NCBI RefSeq assembly: GCF_003952505.1
Contig: NZ_CP034450.1
Span: 5,415,001-5,479,000, forward strand
From: Mesorhizobium sp. M4B.F.Ca.ET.058.02.1.1
GTDB lineage: Bacteria; Pseudomonadota; Alphaproteobacteria; Rhizobiales; Rhizobiaceae
Length of the DNA stretch: 64,000 nucleotides
Reading direction: 5' to 3'
Shown: positions 10,049-19,378 of the stretch, one piece after another
Numbering within the stretch: position 1 is the stretch's first letter
Layout: every line of letters begins with the position of its first letter
The notes under the pieces: generated by a model
The model's database searches: none
What the model saw: only the letters and a program-made list of their open reading frames with translations
What the model was told of the DNA's origin: nothing
Position numbers and translations under genes: made by a program

Positions 10049-11878
10049 TCATCTGGAGGGAACGCTTTCCGGTTGCCGGCGCGCCTCGTGGGCCCTGGCG
10101 ACAAAATTGCGCCAGCCGCCATAGGCCGAGATATCCGTCGCCGCCAGCAGGCCGGCGGTTTCGGCAAGGAACCCTTTCGCCGATGTGCCGTCGTCGAGCT
10201 CGATGGTGCCGATTCCGAGCGGCGGCGGGATAGCGGCGACGAAACGGCCGAAGGCATCGGCGCAAAGCCGCCAGACCTCCACCTCGATAGCCGCGCCGCC
10301 GCTGCCGACCCGGACCAGCCCGGGCTTGGGTGGGATTTGGCCGGCAAGCTCATAGAGCTTGTAGGAAGGGCTCGTCCGCGTCGCCCGGCAGAAACGCGCT
10401 CCGGCATTCTTCAACTGGCCATTGAGCGGCATTCCCGAGAGGTGCGCGCCGACCACCACCAGTTCGATGCTGTCCTCGGCGGGCGCGGCGGCGGGCTGAG
10501 CACTTGGCTGCCGCCATCCGGTCGCGCCGAGGGTGAGATCGCTGGCTGAATGAAGGTCGCGCGCGACCGACGCGAGGAGGCCATCCTTTCCTGCCGCGGC
10601 CAACAGGGTCACGCTCATCGGCAGGCCGTCGGCGCGTGTGCCGGTCGGCACGGCGATTCCGCACATGTCGAGCAGATTGACGAAATTGGTGTAGGTGCCC
10701 AACCGGCTGTTGGTGGCGATCGGATCGGCAAGCACGGCATCGAGCGTGTAGTGGATTGGCGCCGTCGGCAGGCAGAACAGGTCGACGGAGGCGATGACCG
10801 GGGCGAGCCGCGCCTTATAAGCCTGCAGGGCATAGAACCCGCGGAAGGCGTCGGCGGCCGATAGGTTTCTGGCGCCGCCGATAATCTTGCGCGTCACGGG
10901 ATGGAGGGCCGCTTCGTTCACCTCGAAGAAGTCGCGGATCGCGGCATAGCGTTCCGCCACCCAGGCGCCCTCGTAGAGAAGATCGGCGGTGGCGTAGAAG
11001 TCGCCGAACGGGATCTCGACCAGGCGGCAGCCGAGCCGCGACAGCAAGGCCAGCGACGCCTCGAAACCAGCCTGCATTGCCGCATCGCCGAAGAATTTCA
11101 GGTCGGCTTTTGCCGGGATACCGACGCTCAGCGCCGGCGGGCGCGCCGCGAGCGATTGGACGGCGATGTCACGCGAATAGGGATCGGCCGCGTCGCGCGC
11201 GGCGGCGACGGAGAATACCGCATAGGCGTCGTCGACGGTCAGCGCGAAGACCGAGACGCAGTCGAGCGTCCGGCAGGCTGGCACGACGCCAGCCGTCGAC
11301 AGCGCGCCGACGCTCGGCTTCAGCCCGACGACGCTGTTGAGGCCGGCCGGAACGCGACCCGAGCCGGCGGTATCGGTGCCAAGCGCGAAGGAGACGATGC
11401 CGCGCGCCGTCGCCACGGCCGAGCCGGAGGAGGAGCCGCCGGGCACCAGTTTCGGATCGATCGCATTCCTCGGGATCGGCCACGGCGTGCGCACGCCGAC
11501 CAGACCGGTGGCGAACTGGTCGAGATTGGTCTTGCCGACGACCAGGGCGCCCGCGGCCCTGAGCCTCGCCACCACGGCGGCGTCCCTTGCGGGCGTGTAG
11601 GCATATTCGGCGCAGGCGGCCGTGGTCGGCATGCCGGCGACGTCGATATTGTCCTTGACGGCGAAGGGGATGCCCCAGAGCGGCCTGGCCACGGGGTCGA
11701 ACGGCCCGAGCGCGTCGGCCGCGGCCAGCATCTCGGCTCTCGTCGCAAGGTGGATGAAGATGCCGGGGTCGCCAGCGGCTTCGATGCGGGCCAGCACCGT
11801 ATCGATCACATCGGCGATGCCGATGCCGCTTTGGTAGGCCGCGTGCAGGCTGCCGATGTCGAAATGGATGTCGCTCAT
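10049..11878 (-). CDS. atzF: Allophanate hydrolase
   Basis: A 609-residue two-part enzyme that converts allophanate to two NH3 and two CO2. The N-terminal amidase domain has the Ser-cisSer-Lys triad at K75, S149 (in GGSSSGS) and S173 (in DTAGSG). The C-terminal region, from about residue 480, is the small allophanate hydrolase domain that performs the second decarboxylating step. Start 11878 overlaps the upstream cupin stop as ATGA, so it is translationally coupled. It is the last gene of an operon with biuret hydrolase, whose product is allophanate. Confidence 0.93.
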   Translation of the reverse strand: MSDIHFDIGSLHAAYQSGIGIADVIDTVLARIEAAGDPGIFIHLATRAEMLAAADALGPFDPVARPLWGIPFAVKDNIDVAGMPTTAACAEYAYTPARDAAVVARLRAAGALVVGKTNLDQFATGLVGVRTPWPIPRNAIDPKLVPGGSSSGSAVATARGIVSFALGTDTAGSGRVPAGLNSVVGLKPSVGALSTAGVVPACRTLDCVSVFALTVDDAYAVFSVAAARDAADPYSRDIAVQSLAARPPALSVGIPAKADLKFFGDAAMQAGFEASLALLSRLGCRLVEIPFGDFYATADLLYEGAWVAERYAAIRDFFEVNEAALHPVTRKIIGGARNLSAADAFRGFYALQAYKARLAPVIASVDLFCLPTAPIHYTLDAVLADPIATNSRLGTYTNFVNLLDMCGIAVPTGTRADGLPMSVTLLAAAGKDGLLASVARDLHSASDLTLGATGWRQPSAQPAAAPAEDSIELVVVGAHLSGMPLNGQLKNAGARFCRATRTSPSYKLYELAGQIPPKPGLVRVGSGGAAIEVEVWRLCADAFGRFVAAIPPPLGIGTIELDDGTSAKGFLAETAGLLAATDISAYGGWRNFVARAHEARRQPESVPSR

Positions 11879-12225
11879 CTCGTGTCCCCCAGAATGGTCA
11901 CCGGCAAATCCCACTGGATCAGCACGACGCAGCCGTCCTTCGTCCACACCGAATGCTCGGTGCCGACCGGATTGAGGATCACGCTGCCTGCCGGATAGTC
12001 GCCGTTCTCGTCGCTCTGCGTGCCTTCCAGCACGACGATGGTTTCCAGCCCGACATGACGGTGGCGCGGCACGCCGGCGCCCGGCTGGTATTTGAGCACC
12101 GCGACCGACGGTTCGACCGGACCGCCCTTGAGCAGCCAGTGCACGCCGATGCCGTCGCGGAAAGGCTCGAACACCAGGTCGCGCCAGCCGCCGTCGAGCA
12201 GGCCGGCAAAGGCAAGGTTAGGCAT
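11875..12225 (-). CDS. Cupin domain protein of the biuret/allophanate operon
   Basis: A 116-residue single-domain cupin. The first motif contains [16 protein letters not shown] (about residues 54-69), with two His and a Glu that would bind a metal, and the second contains the conserved N-P-GTEHSVW block. Such proteins are often isomerases, dioxygenases or small-molecule sensors; none of these can be chosen from sequence. The ATG at 12225 lies inside the end of the upstream hydrolase gene and has GAGGGA seven bases before it; a TTG two codons earlier is possible. It overlaps atzF by four bases, so it probably works in the same pathway. Confidence 0.82.
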   Translation of the reverse strand: MPNLAFAGLLDGGWRDLVFEPFRDGIGVHWLLKGGPVEPSVAVLKYQPGAGVPRHRHVGLETIVVLEGTQSDENGDYPAGSVILNPVGTEHSVWTKDGCVVLIQWDLPVTILGDTR

Positions 12226-12886
12226 TCGCAATTCCCTCGAGAACCTGATCGGTCGTCGCCGTCCAGCCGACGATCGCGCCCTGCGCCCGGATCATCGCCA
12301 GGGCGGCCGCCTTGAATTCGGGAAAGTAGCTTTCCGTCGCGTCCTCGGCGACGAGGCACTCGTAGCCGCGGTCGTTGGCCTCGCGCATCGTCGTCTGCAC
12401 GCAGACCTCGGTCGTCACGCCGGCAAAGATGAGTTGCCGGGCGCCGATCCGCTTCAGGTCTTCGCCGAGGCCGGTCGCGTAGAAGGCGCCCTTGCCGGGC
12501 TTCTCGATGACGATCTCGCCGGGCAGGGGCGCGAGCTCGTCGAGGATCGCGGTGCCCGGTTCGCCGGCGATCAGCACGCGCCCCATCGGACCGACATCGC
12601 CGATGCGGATCGACGCGTTGCCGCGGTCCCGCTTGGCGGGCGGCAGGTCCGACAGGTCGGGCCGATGGCACTCCATGGTGTGGATCACCGGCAGGCCGGC
12701 GGCGCGAAAGCCTTCGATCAGCCGCTTCACCGTGGGAACGATCGCGGTGATCCGGCTGACGTCGTTGCCGAGGCTGGCGCCGAAGCCGCCCGGCTCGGCG
12801 AAGTCGCGCTGCATGTCGATGACAATGAGCGCCGTCGCCTCGGGCTTGAAGGCGAAGGCGAAGGGCTGTGCTGCGATTTCCGCCAT
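12218..12886 (-). CDS. Isochorismatase-family cysteine hydrolase, biuret hydrolase paralogue
   Basis: A 222-residue cysteine amidohydrolase with the triad D24 (IVIDMQRDF), K129 (EKPGKG) and C162 (TTEVCVQTT). It shares the [15 protein letters not shown] segment with the biuret hydrolase encoded two genes upstream, which suggests an acyl-urea or ureide substrate. Its own specificity is unknown; candidates are biuret itself, N-carbamoyl compounds or ureidoacrylate. The start overlaps the ABC ATPase stop (TGATG). Having two such hydrolases in one operon is unusual. Confidence 0.85.
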   Translation of the reverse strand: MAEIAAQPFAFAFKPEATALIVIDMQRDFAEPGGFGASLGNDVSRITAIVPTVKRLIEGFRAAGLPVIHTMECHRPDLSDLPPAKRDRGNASIRIGDVGPMGRVLIAGEPGTAILDELAPLPGEIVIEKPGKGAFYATGLGEDLKRIGARQLIFAGVTTEVCVQTTMREANDRGYECLVAEDATESYFPEFKAAALAMIRAQGAIVGWTATTDQVLEGIANA

Positions 12887-14418
12887 CAGTGATGCCCCGC
12901 CATGTGCTCGCCGATCGTCTGCACGCTCGCCTGCGCGATCGGCGTCTCGTAGACGAGCGCGCCGTCGGACATCACGAGGATGCGGTCGGAGAGTTCCAGG
13001 AGTTCATCGAGGTCTTCCGACATCAGCAGCACCGCTGCCCCCGCATTGCGCGCCTTCATGATGCGGGCGCGGATTTCGGCGACGGCGGAGAAGTCGAGGC
13101 CGAAGCACGGGTTGGAGACGATCAGCAGGTCGACCTCGCCGGTGAGCTCGCGGGCGAGCACCGCGCGCTGCACGTTGCCGCCCGACAGCGAGGCGATGGG
13201 TGAGGAGAGCGAAGCCGTCTTGACCTTGAACTGCTCGACCAGCCGGGCGCTGAAGGATTTGATGGCGCCGGCGCTGATCCAGCTCACCGGCTTGCCGTTG
13301 CCGTCCACGTCGAAGGTGCGGAAGGCGATGTTCTCGGCGACTGTCATCCTCGGCGCGCAGGCATTCTTGAGCGGTTCCTCCGGGATCAGCCGCACGTTGA
13401 GGGCGCGCGCCTCTGCCCGCGTCGCCGCATAGGCGGAGCCGCGCACCATCACCTCGCCGCCATTGCGCGGGCGCTGCCCGGCCAGCACTTCGAGAAATTC
13501 CTTCTGGCCGTTGCCGGAGATGCCTGCGATGCCGACGATCTCCCCGGAGCGAACGCCGAGATCCGCGATGTCGATCGATTTGTGGCCGGTGCGGTCGGGC
13601 GCCCTCAGTGCCTTCACCTTGAGCACAATCTCGGCGTCCGGCTTAGGCTCGACGCGGCTGTCCAGGGCGGCGATCGGCTGGTCGCCGATCATCATCGCCG
13701 CCATCTCTCGGTGAGAAAGGTCGGCGACCTTGCTGGTCCCGGTGAGCCTGCCCTTGCGCAGCACCGTGATGTCGTCGGCGAATGCCGTGACCTCATGGAA
13801 TTTGTGGGAGATCATCAGCACGGTGAGATCGCCGGCCATGGTCATGCCGCGCACCAGGCCAAGCACTTCCTGCGCCTCGCCCGGGGTAAGCACGGATGTC
13901 GGCTCGTCCAGGACCAGGAAATTGCGGCCGAGGTAGAGCTGCTTGATGATCTCAAGCTTCTGTTTCTCGCCGGCGGCGAGCTCGGCCACCTTGACGTCGA
14001 GCGGCAGCTTGAAGGGCATGCGCTCCATGAATTGGGCAAGCGCGCCGCGCTCCTTGCGCCAGTCGATGACACCGGGCACCTTCTCGCGCGAGATGACCAG
14101 GTTCTCGGCGCCGGTCAGCGACGGGACGAGCGTGAAATGCTGGTAGACCATGCCGAGACCGAGCGCCGAGGCATCCCTGGGGCTGGCGATCGTCACCTCG
14201 CGTCCGTCGACCAGCATGTCGCCCGACGTTGGGTGGTAGAAACCCATCATGCATTTGACCAGCGTCGACTTGCCGGCGCCGTTCTCGCCGAGCAGGGCGT
14301 GGAAGGAGCCGGCCAGCACCTTGATCGAGACGTCGTCGAGCGCCGTGAAGGCGCCGAAGCGCATGGTCATGCCGATGGTCTCGACGCCGATCGCCTTGCG
14401 ATGGGGAGTTCCGCTCAT
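12886..14418 (-). CDS. ABC importer ATPase with two nucleotide-binding domains (nucleoside type)
   Basis: A 510-residue fused double ATPase like YufO/NupA and sugar-type RbsA. The first domain has Walker [10 protein letters not shown] at residues 44-52, a signature-like LAAGEKQK and Walker [11 protein letters not shown]. The second has a degenerate Walker A (GISGNGQKE) and a good LSGGNVQR signature, the usual asymmetry of this class. It powers the two permeases encoded upstream and works with the BmpA-type binding protein. It lies between two cysteine hydrolase genes, with 10 bases to biuH. Confidence 0.93.
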   Translation of the reverse strand: MSGTPHRKAIGVETIGMTMRFGAFTALDDVSIKVLAGSFHALLGENGAGKSTLVKCMMGFYHPTSGDMLVDGREVTIASPRDASALGLGMVYQHFTLVPSLTGAENLVISREKVPGVIDWRKERGALAQFMERMPFKLPLDVKVAELAAGEKQKLEIIKQLYLGRNFLVLDEPTSVLTPGEAQEVLGLVRGMTMAGDLTVLMISHKFHEVTAFADDITVLRKGRLTGTSKVADLSHREMAAMMIGDQPIAALDSRVEPKPDAEIVLKVKALRAPDRTGHKSIDIADLGVRSGEIVGIAGISGNGQKEFLEVLAGQRPRNGGEVMVRGSAYAATRAEARALNVRLIPEEPLKNACAPRMTVAENIAFRTFDVDGNGKPVSWISAGAIKSFSARLVEQFKVKTASLSSPIASLSGGNVQRAVLARELTGEVDLLIVSNPCFGLDFSAVAEIRARIMKARNAGAAVLLMSEDLDELLELSDRILVMSDGALVYETPIAQASVQTIGEHMAGHH

Positions 14419-14428
14419 CGCCGGTCCC

Positions 14429-15130
14429 TCACGGCAATTGGGCGACGAGCGCGGCGGAATTCGACACCGCGCCGAAGACGCCGCCCTGCATCTTGATCAT
14501 CTTGATCGCCGCCAGATGGTTGCCGTAGTCGGTCGCCCCGCAGCAGTCCTCCAGCATCACGCATTCGAAGCCGCGATCGTTGGCCTCGCGCATGGTGGTG
14601 TGCACGCAGACATCGGTGGTGATGCCGGTGAGCACGATGTTTGCGATGCCGCGCTGGTTGAGGATCAGTTCGAGGTCGGTGGCGCAGAACGAACCCTTGC
14701 CGGGCTTGTCGATGATCGGCTCGCCCTCGGCCGGATAGAGGTCGGGGATGATGTCCCAGCCCGGCTCGCCGCGCACCAGGATGCGCCCGCAAGGGCCGGG
14801 GTCGCCGATGCCGGCATTGATGCGGCGCGAGCGCCAGCGCTTGTTGGCGGGAAGGTCGGCAAGGTCGGGGCGATGGCCCTCGCGCGTGTGGATGATGGTG
14901 TAACCCTTGGCCCGCATGGCGGAGAGCACCGACTTGATAGGCTCGATCGGCGCCCTGACCAGCGACAGGTCATAGCCCATATGGTCGACATAGCCCCCCG
15001 GTCCGCAGAAATCGGTCTGCATGTCGATGATGATCAGCGCCGTGTTGTCCGGCCCCAGATCGCCATTGTAGGGCCAGGGATAGGGATCGGCGTCGATGTA
15101 GCGCTGGGTGATCTCGGCTCTGGCGTTCAT
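14429..15130 (-). CDS. biuH: Biuret amidohydrolase
   Basis: A 233-residue cysteine hydrolase of the isochorismatase family that cleaves biuret to allophanate and ammonia. The catalytic positions D36, K142 and C175 fall exactly at the residue numbers I recall for the characterised Rhizobium enzyme, and the N-terminus ([13 protein letters not shown]), [20 protein letters not shown] and [14 protein letters not shown] read like it. The downstream allophanate hydrolase completes the path to ammonia and CO2. It lies inside the ABC importer operon, between a permease gene and the ATPase gene. Confidence 0.93.
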   Translation of the reverse strand: MNARAEITQRYIDADPYPWPYNGDLGPDNTALIIIDMQTDFCGPGGYVDHMGYDLSLVRAPIEPIKSVLSAMRAKGYTIIHTREGHRPDLADLPANKRWRSRRINAGIGDPGPCGRILVRGEPGWDIIPDLYPAEGEPIIDKPGKGSFCATDLELILNQRGIANIVLTGITTDVCVHTTMREANDRGFECVMLEDCCGATDYGNHLAAIKMIKMQGGVFGAVSNSAALVAQLP

Positions 15131-15167
15131 GGCAAAACTCCGGTCTCGCGAGCGGTTCCTGGGAGGG

Positions 15168-16094
15168 TCACTTGGTGATCGACAGTTCGCCCGGCGCGCC
15201 GGCGAGCGTGCGGCTCGGCGACGAGGTGGCGATCATGATGATGAGGGTGAGGATGTAGGGCGCGGCGTAGAACAGGTAGTAGCCTTGCGTCACGCCCACC
15301 GACTGCAGCGCAGGACCGAGGGCGCCGGCGCCGCCGAACAGCAGCGCGGCGGCGAAGCAGCCGAGCGGGTTCCAGCGCGCGAAGATGACCAGCGCCACCG
15401 CCATCAGCCCCTGGCCCGACGAGATGCGCTCCGTCCAGCTGCCGGGATAGTAGAGCGACAGGTAGGCGCCGCCGATGCCGGCCAGCGCGCCGCCGACGCC
15501 AGTGGCGAGCAGACGCACCGTGTTCGGGTTGAGGCCCATGGCGCGCGCGGCATCGGCGCTGTCGCCGACCACGCGCACGATCAGGCCGACACGGGTGTTG
15601 CGGAAGGCCCACCAGAGGAAGACGGCAAGCGCTGCTCCGATCAGGAACAGCACGTTGACGTTGAGCGCCGCCTGCACCTGCGGGATGTTCGACCAGGCAC
15701 CGAACGGGATCGCTGGCAGGTCCGGCGCCGAGGGCTGGATGAACGGCTTGCCGAAGAAGAAGGCTAGCCCAGAGCCGAACAGCATCAGGGCGATGCCGAT
15801 GGCGATGTCGTTGACCTTCGGGAATTTGCAGATCCAGCCATGGAAGAGACCGAAGCAGAGGCCGGCGATTGCCGCCGCAAAAAGGCCGAGCCATGGCGAG
15901 CCGGTCATCACGGCGACCGCGTAGGCGCTCATGGCGCCGAACACCAGCGTGCCCTCGAGGCCGAGATTGATGCGGCCGGAGCGCTCGGTGATGGCTTCGC
16001 CGAGCGACACGAAGATGAAGGGGGTGGAGACGCGGATGGCGCCGCCCAGTATGGCGAGCGGCACGCCCCAGAGGCCGATGTCGGTCGTTTCCAT
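15168..16094 (-). CDS. ABC importer permease, nucleoside type (second)
   Basis: A 308-residue inner-membrane protein of the LivH/YufQ-like permease class with about eight hydrophobic segments. The conserved [19 protein letters not shown] start and the [20 protein letters not shown] cytoplasmic loop that contacts the ATPase are present. Its start overlaps the stop of the upstream permease by one base. Together the two form the channel of the BmpA-dependent importer. Confidence 0.92.
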   Translation of the reverse strand: METTDIGLWGVPLAILGGAIRVSTPFIFVSLGEAITERSGRINLGLEGTLVFGAMSAYAVAVMTGSPWLGLFAAAIAGLCFGLFHGWICKFPKVNDIAIGIALMLFGSGLAFFFGKPFIQPSAPDLPAIPFGAWSNIPQVQAALNVNVLFLIGAALAVFLWWAFRNTRVGLIVRVVGDSADAARAMGLNPNTVRLLATGVGGALAGIGGAYLSLYYPGSWTERISSGQGLMAVALVIFARWNPLGCFAAALLFGGAGALGPALQSVGVTQGYYLFYAAPYILTLIIMIATSSPSRTLAGAPGELSITK

Positions 16095-17236
16095 CAGGCG
16101 CTCCCCTTCAGGACATCAGGCCCCTGCCAGAGGTCCGGGTTGAAGGGCTTGAAGCGGCCGTAGAGGGTCTCGCTGAACAGGATGACGATGAAGAGCATGC
16201 CCTGCAGCACAAGCACGGTCGCATCGGGTAGGTCCATGCGGCGCTGGATCAGGCCGCCGGAGGCGTCGATGCCGCCGAGCAGGATGGCGACCGGGATGAT
16301 GGCGAGCGGATTGTGGCGGGCAAGGAAAGCAACGAGGATGCCGGTATAGCCGTAGCCGGCGGCGAGCGAGCCGTTGGCGCTGCCTTGCACGGCGGCGACC
16401 TCCAGCATTCCGGCAAGCCCGGCGAAGCCGCCGGCAAGCGCGGTGAAGCCGACGATCAGCGGGCCGACGGCAAGGCCCTGCACCTGCGCCGCCCTGACAT
16501 TGCCGCCGGCGATGCGAGCGGCGAAGCCCCAGCGGGTCTTCTCGATCAGCAGCCAGGAGAGCACGCAGGCGAGGATGCCGACGACGAGGCCCCAATGCAC
16601 CTCCATGCCCAGGATGTTGCCGATGCGGTAGATGTCGGCGAGCGGCTGGGTCGAGGGCTTGTTGAGCGAGGCCGGATCGCGCAGCGGGCCTTCAACCAGG
16701 TAATTCATCAGCGCGATGGCGATGTAGGCCATCAGCAGGCTGGAGATGGTCTCGTTGACGGCGCGGTAATGGCGGAGCGCGCCGACGGCACCAATCCAGA
16801 TGCCGCCGGCGGCCACGCCCCCCACGCCCATGAGGAGGATGACGAGAAAGGATGGCGCGCCATTCAGCACCACACCAATGGCGGCGGCGGCGACGCCGCC
16901 GAGCACGATCGCGCCCTCGCCGCCGATGACGACCAGCCCAAGGCGCGCGGGCAGCGCCACGCAGAGCGCCGCGAGCAGAAGCGGAGCGCCGCGCGACAGC
17001 GAGTTCTGGATCGAGAACCAGGACCCAAAGCCGCCCCGCCACATGGTCTCGTATAGCTGGACCGGCGACTTGCCGACCAGCGCCACGAACAGGCTGAACA
17101 GCACCATGCCGACGACCAGCGCCGCGAGCGGAATGACAAACGCCTCAGCTCGCCTGGCGGTCCATTCGAGCGCCGCCCGATATCCCTTGGCACCGAGAAT
17201 GGCCGGCATGTCCGCGCTGCTCACCGTGTCCGTCAT
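16094..17236 (-). CDS. ABC importer permease, nucleoside type (first)
   Basis: A 380-residue YufP-like permease with about nine hydrophobic segments, an N-terminal cytoplasmic tail, IGGEGAIVLGGVAAAAIG, and the long loop RVRAAQ-like region (AGGNVRAAQVQGLAVGPL). The start at 17236 is chosen for AGGGAG upstream; an in-frame upstream extension would run into the binding-protein gene. The gap to the binding-protein gene is 22 bases, in keeping with one operon. Confidence 0.92.
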   Translation of the reverse strand: MTDTVSSADMPAILGAKGYRAALEWTARRAEAFVIPLAALVVGMVLFSLFVALVGKSPVQLYETMWRGGFGSWFSIQNSLSRGAPLLLAALCVALPARLGLVVIGGEGAIVLGGVAAAAIGVVLNGAPSFLVILLMGVGGVAAGGIWIGAVGALRHYRAVNETISSLLMAYIAIALMNYLVEGPLRDPASLNKPSTQPLADIYRIGNILGMEVHWGLVVGILACVLSWLLIEKTRWGFAARIAGGNVRAAQVQGLAVGPLIVGFTALAGGFAGLAGMLEVAAVQGSANGSLAAGYGYTGILVAFLARHNPLAIIPVAILLGGIDASGGLIQRRMDLPDATVLVLQGMLFIVILFSETLYGRFKPFNPDLWQGPDVLKGSA

Positions 17237-17258
17237 CGTCCCGACTCCCTTAGTCGGC

Positions 17259-18386
17259 TCAGGCGGTCGAGCCGACGACGCCCTCGACGAGATAGTCCAT
17301 GCTTTCAAGCTCGATGGCGGTCTCGGCGAAGGCCTGGCCTCCAGTGGCGACGACGACGCCCTTGTTGCTCTTCAGCGGGCCCTTGATGACGGAGAAGCCG
17401 CCCTTCATCATGTCGGCTAGCGTGCCGTCGAACTGCTTGCGGGCCACTTCGTTCACGGCGGGCCCGAGCGGGCTCATCTTGACGAAGCCGTCGGCCAGGC
17501 CGCCGCGGGTGAAATTGGGCAGCGGCGTGCCGGCGATGAGGTCATCGACGAACATCTTGTAGACCTTGGCCCAGTTCCATTCCGCTCCGGTCAGGTATTT
17601 CTCCGGTGCCAGCGGGCTCTGGTTGGCGTGATAGCCGCAGACGAAGGCGCCGCGGCCGGCGGCCGTCTCGACCACCACCTTCGGGCTGTCGACATGGCAG
17701 GTGATGACGTCGGCGCCCTGGTCGACCAGCGCGTTGGTGGCCTCGGCCTCCTTGACCGCCAGCGACCATTCGCCGGTGAAGATCACCTGGCAGGTGATCG
17801 CCGGATCGACCGAACGGGCGCCGAGCAGGAAGGAATTGATGTTGAGCAGGACCTGCGGGATCGGCTTGGCGGCGACGAAGCCGAGCTTCTTCGATTTGGA
17901 GGCGTGACCGGCGACGACGCCGTTCAGATACTGGCCCATGCCGATATAGCCGAAATAGGAACCGGCGTTCATCGGGTGCTTGTCCTTGTTCCACATCCCG
18001 CCGCAATGGCGGAACTGCACGTCGGGGAACTTCGCGCACATGGCGAGCATATGCGGATCGAAATAGCCGAAGGAGGTCGGGAAGATCAGCGAGGCGCCGT
18101 CGAGGTTGATCATCGATTCCATCGTCTTCTGGACGTCGACCGTCTCGGGAACGTTCTCTTCCTCGACGACGGAAATGCCCTCGATGCTCTTCAGCGTCGC
18201 CGCGCCCTCTGCATGCGCCTGGTTGTAGCCGTAGTCGTCCTTCGGGCCGACATAGATGAAGCCGACGGTCGCCGACGCGGCGAACGCCCTGCGGATCGGA
18301 AAGGCTGCCGAGGCCAGACCGAGCGCCGCTCCGGCGGCGGAGGTCCTGAGCAGATCGCGGCGGCTAAGTTTGAATCTCGCGGTCAT
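17259..18386 (-). CDS. BmpA/Med-family substrate-binding protein
   Basis: A 375-residue periplasmic binding protein, first gene of the nitrogen-scavenging operon. It begins with a twin-arginine signal (LSRRDLLRTSAAGAALGLAS) ending near AFA. The mature part has GFIYVGPKDDYGYNQAHAEG, typical of BMP proteins that bind nucleosides or related compounds. With biuret and allophanate hydrolases in the same operon, biuret or a similar ureide is the likely ligand, which is inference. Control is probably by the divergent GntR through the two palindromes in the 290-base gap. Confidence 0.92.
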   Translation of the reverse strand: MTARFKLSRRDLLRTSAAGAALGLASAAFPIRRAFAASATVGFIYVGPKDDYGYNQAHAEGAATLKSIEGISVVEEENVPETVDVQKTMESMINLDGASLIFPTSFGYFDPHMLAMCAKFPDVQFRHCGGMWNKDKHPMNAGSYFGYIGMGQYLNGVVAGHASKSKKLGFVAAKPIPQVLLNINSFLLGARSVDPAITCQVIFTGEWSLAVKEAEATNALVDQGADVITCHVDSPKVVVETAAGRGAFVCGYHANQSPLAPEKYLTGAEWNWAKVYKMFVDDLIAGTPLPNFTRGGLADGFVKMSPLGPAVNEVARKQFDGTLADMMKGGFSVIKGPLKSNKGVVVATGGQAFAETAIELESMDYLVEGVVGSTA

Positions 18387-18441
18387 ATCGAATGCTCCCC
18401 TTTTTGGACCCGATCTCCGGGCCGGTTGCTATCCACTGGAA

Positions 18442-18452
18442 AAGTGCATGCA
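18442..18452. promoter_or_regulatory. GTGCATGC operator copy 1
   Basis: AAGTGCATGCA contains the 8-bp palindrome TGCATGCA (18445-18452). The same 11 bases recur 91 bases away in the same divergent gap. It lies 56-66 bases upstream of the BmpA start. Confidence 0.5.
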
Positions 18453-18532
18453 ATCACTGTGCCAGTTTCAAAGCTTGCTTTTTCGCAATAAAATCAATGT
18501 GTGGGTTTAGAGGCTCTGCATAAACGCAAGGC

Positions 18533-18546
18533 AAGTGCATGCACTT
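18533..18546. promoter_or_regulatory. GTGCATGC operator copy 2
   Basis: A perfect 14-bp palindrome, AAGTGCATGCACTT. With copy 1 it brackets the divergent promoter region between the importer operon and the GntR gene at 18677, a normal arrangement for an autoregulating GntR protein. Confidence 0.55.
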
Positions 18547-18676
18547 TTTGCCTGATAAATGACCAGTTTGACATTGAGGTTAAAATCTAGGCATACAGGT
18601 GCAGCCTTGAGTCGAAATTCAGCCCGGGAGCCGTCCACCTCGCGGGTCTGCCTGCAACAAACTGGACGGAGGAGAC

Positions 18677-19378
18677 GTGTCGGCAAAGCGCAGCTTGGTC
18701 AGGTCGGGCACGACCGTGGATCAGATGGTGAGGGCGATCGCGGACCGCATCGTCACCGGCTATCTGCGCCCCGGCGAAAGGCTCGACGAGGTCTCGCTAG
18801 CCGCCCGCTTCGACGTTTCGCGCACGCCCGTCCGCGAGGCGCTCGGCCATCTGAGCGCCATGGGGCTGGTCGAGAGGCGGCCCAACCGCGGCGCCATCGT
18901 CGCCGTGGTGACGCAGGAGCATCTCGCCTCGATGTTCGAAAGCATGGCCGAGCTGGAAGCGATCTGCGCGCGCTTCTCGGCCGAGCGCATGACCGGTGGC
19001 GAGCGCCGAGCGCTCGAGATGGAACATCAGGCCTCGGCGCGCCTGGTGCAGCTCGGCGCCGAGGAGGACTACGAGTATTTCAACACCGAGTTCCACAGCC
19101 GGCTTTATCGTGGCGCCCACAACGCGCATATCCAGGACCTGACCGTGACGACGCGCAGCCGGCTGGCGCCGTTCCGGCGGGCGCAGTTCATGCTGCCCGG
19201 CCGGCTGGCCAAATCCTGGCAGGAACACGATTTGATCGTCACCGCGATCATGCGCGGCGACGGCGCGGCGGCGGGCAAGGCCGCCAGGGATCATGTCTCG
19301 ATCGTCAGCGAGGCGAGCGCAGTGTTCGCGGCCGTCGAGCCGATGACCTCCGCGCTCAGCCGATCTGCGCGTCAATGA
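18677..19378 (+). CDS. GntR family regulator, FCD domain, likely controller of the biuret operon
   Basis: A 233-residue regulator with an N-terminal winged helix (DEVSLAARFDVSRTPVREAL as recognition region, about residues 40-60) and a C-terminal helical FCD domain with HH-E-like ligand positions (EFHSRLYRGAHN). The start is GTG, supported by ACGGAGGAGAC directly before it. It diverges from the BmpA operon and the gap carries two matching palindromes. Its 3' end overlaps the convergent LuxR-type gene by 23 bases. Confidence 0.88.
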   Translation: MSAKRSLVRSGTTVDQMVRAIADRIVTGYLRPGERLDEVSLAARFDVSRTPVREALGHLSAMGLVERRPNRGAIVAVVTQEHLASMFESMAELEAICARFSAERMTGGERRALEMEHQASARLVQLGAEEDYEYFNTEFHSRLYRGAHNAHIQDLTVTTRSRLAPFRRAQFMLPGRLAKSWQEHDLIVTAIMRGDGAAAGKAARDHVSIVSEASAVFAAVEPMTSALSRSARQ

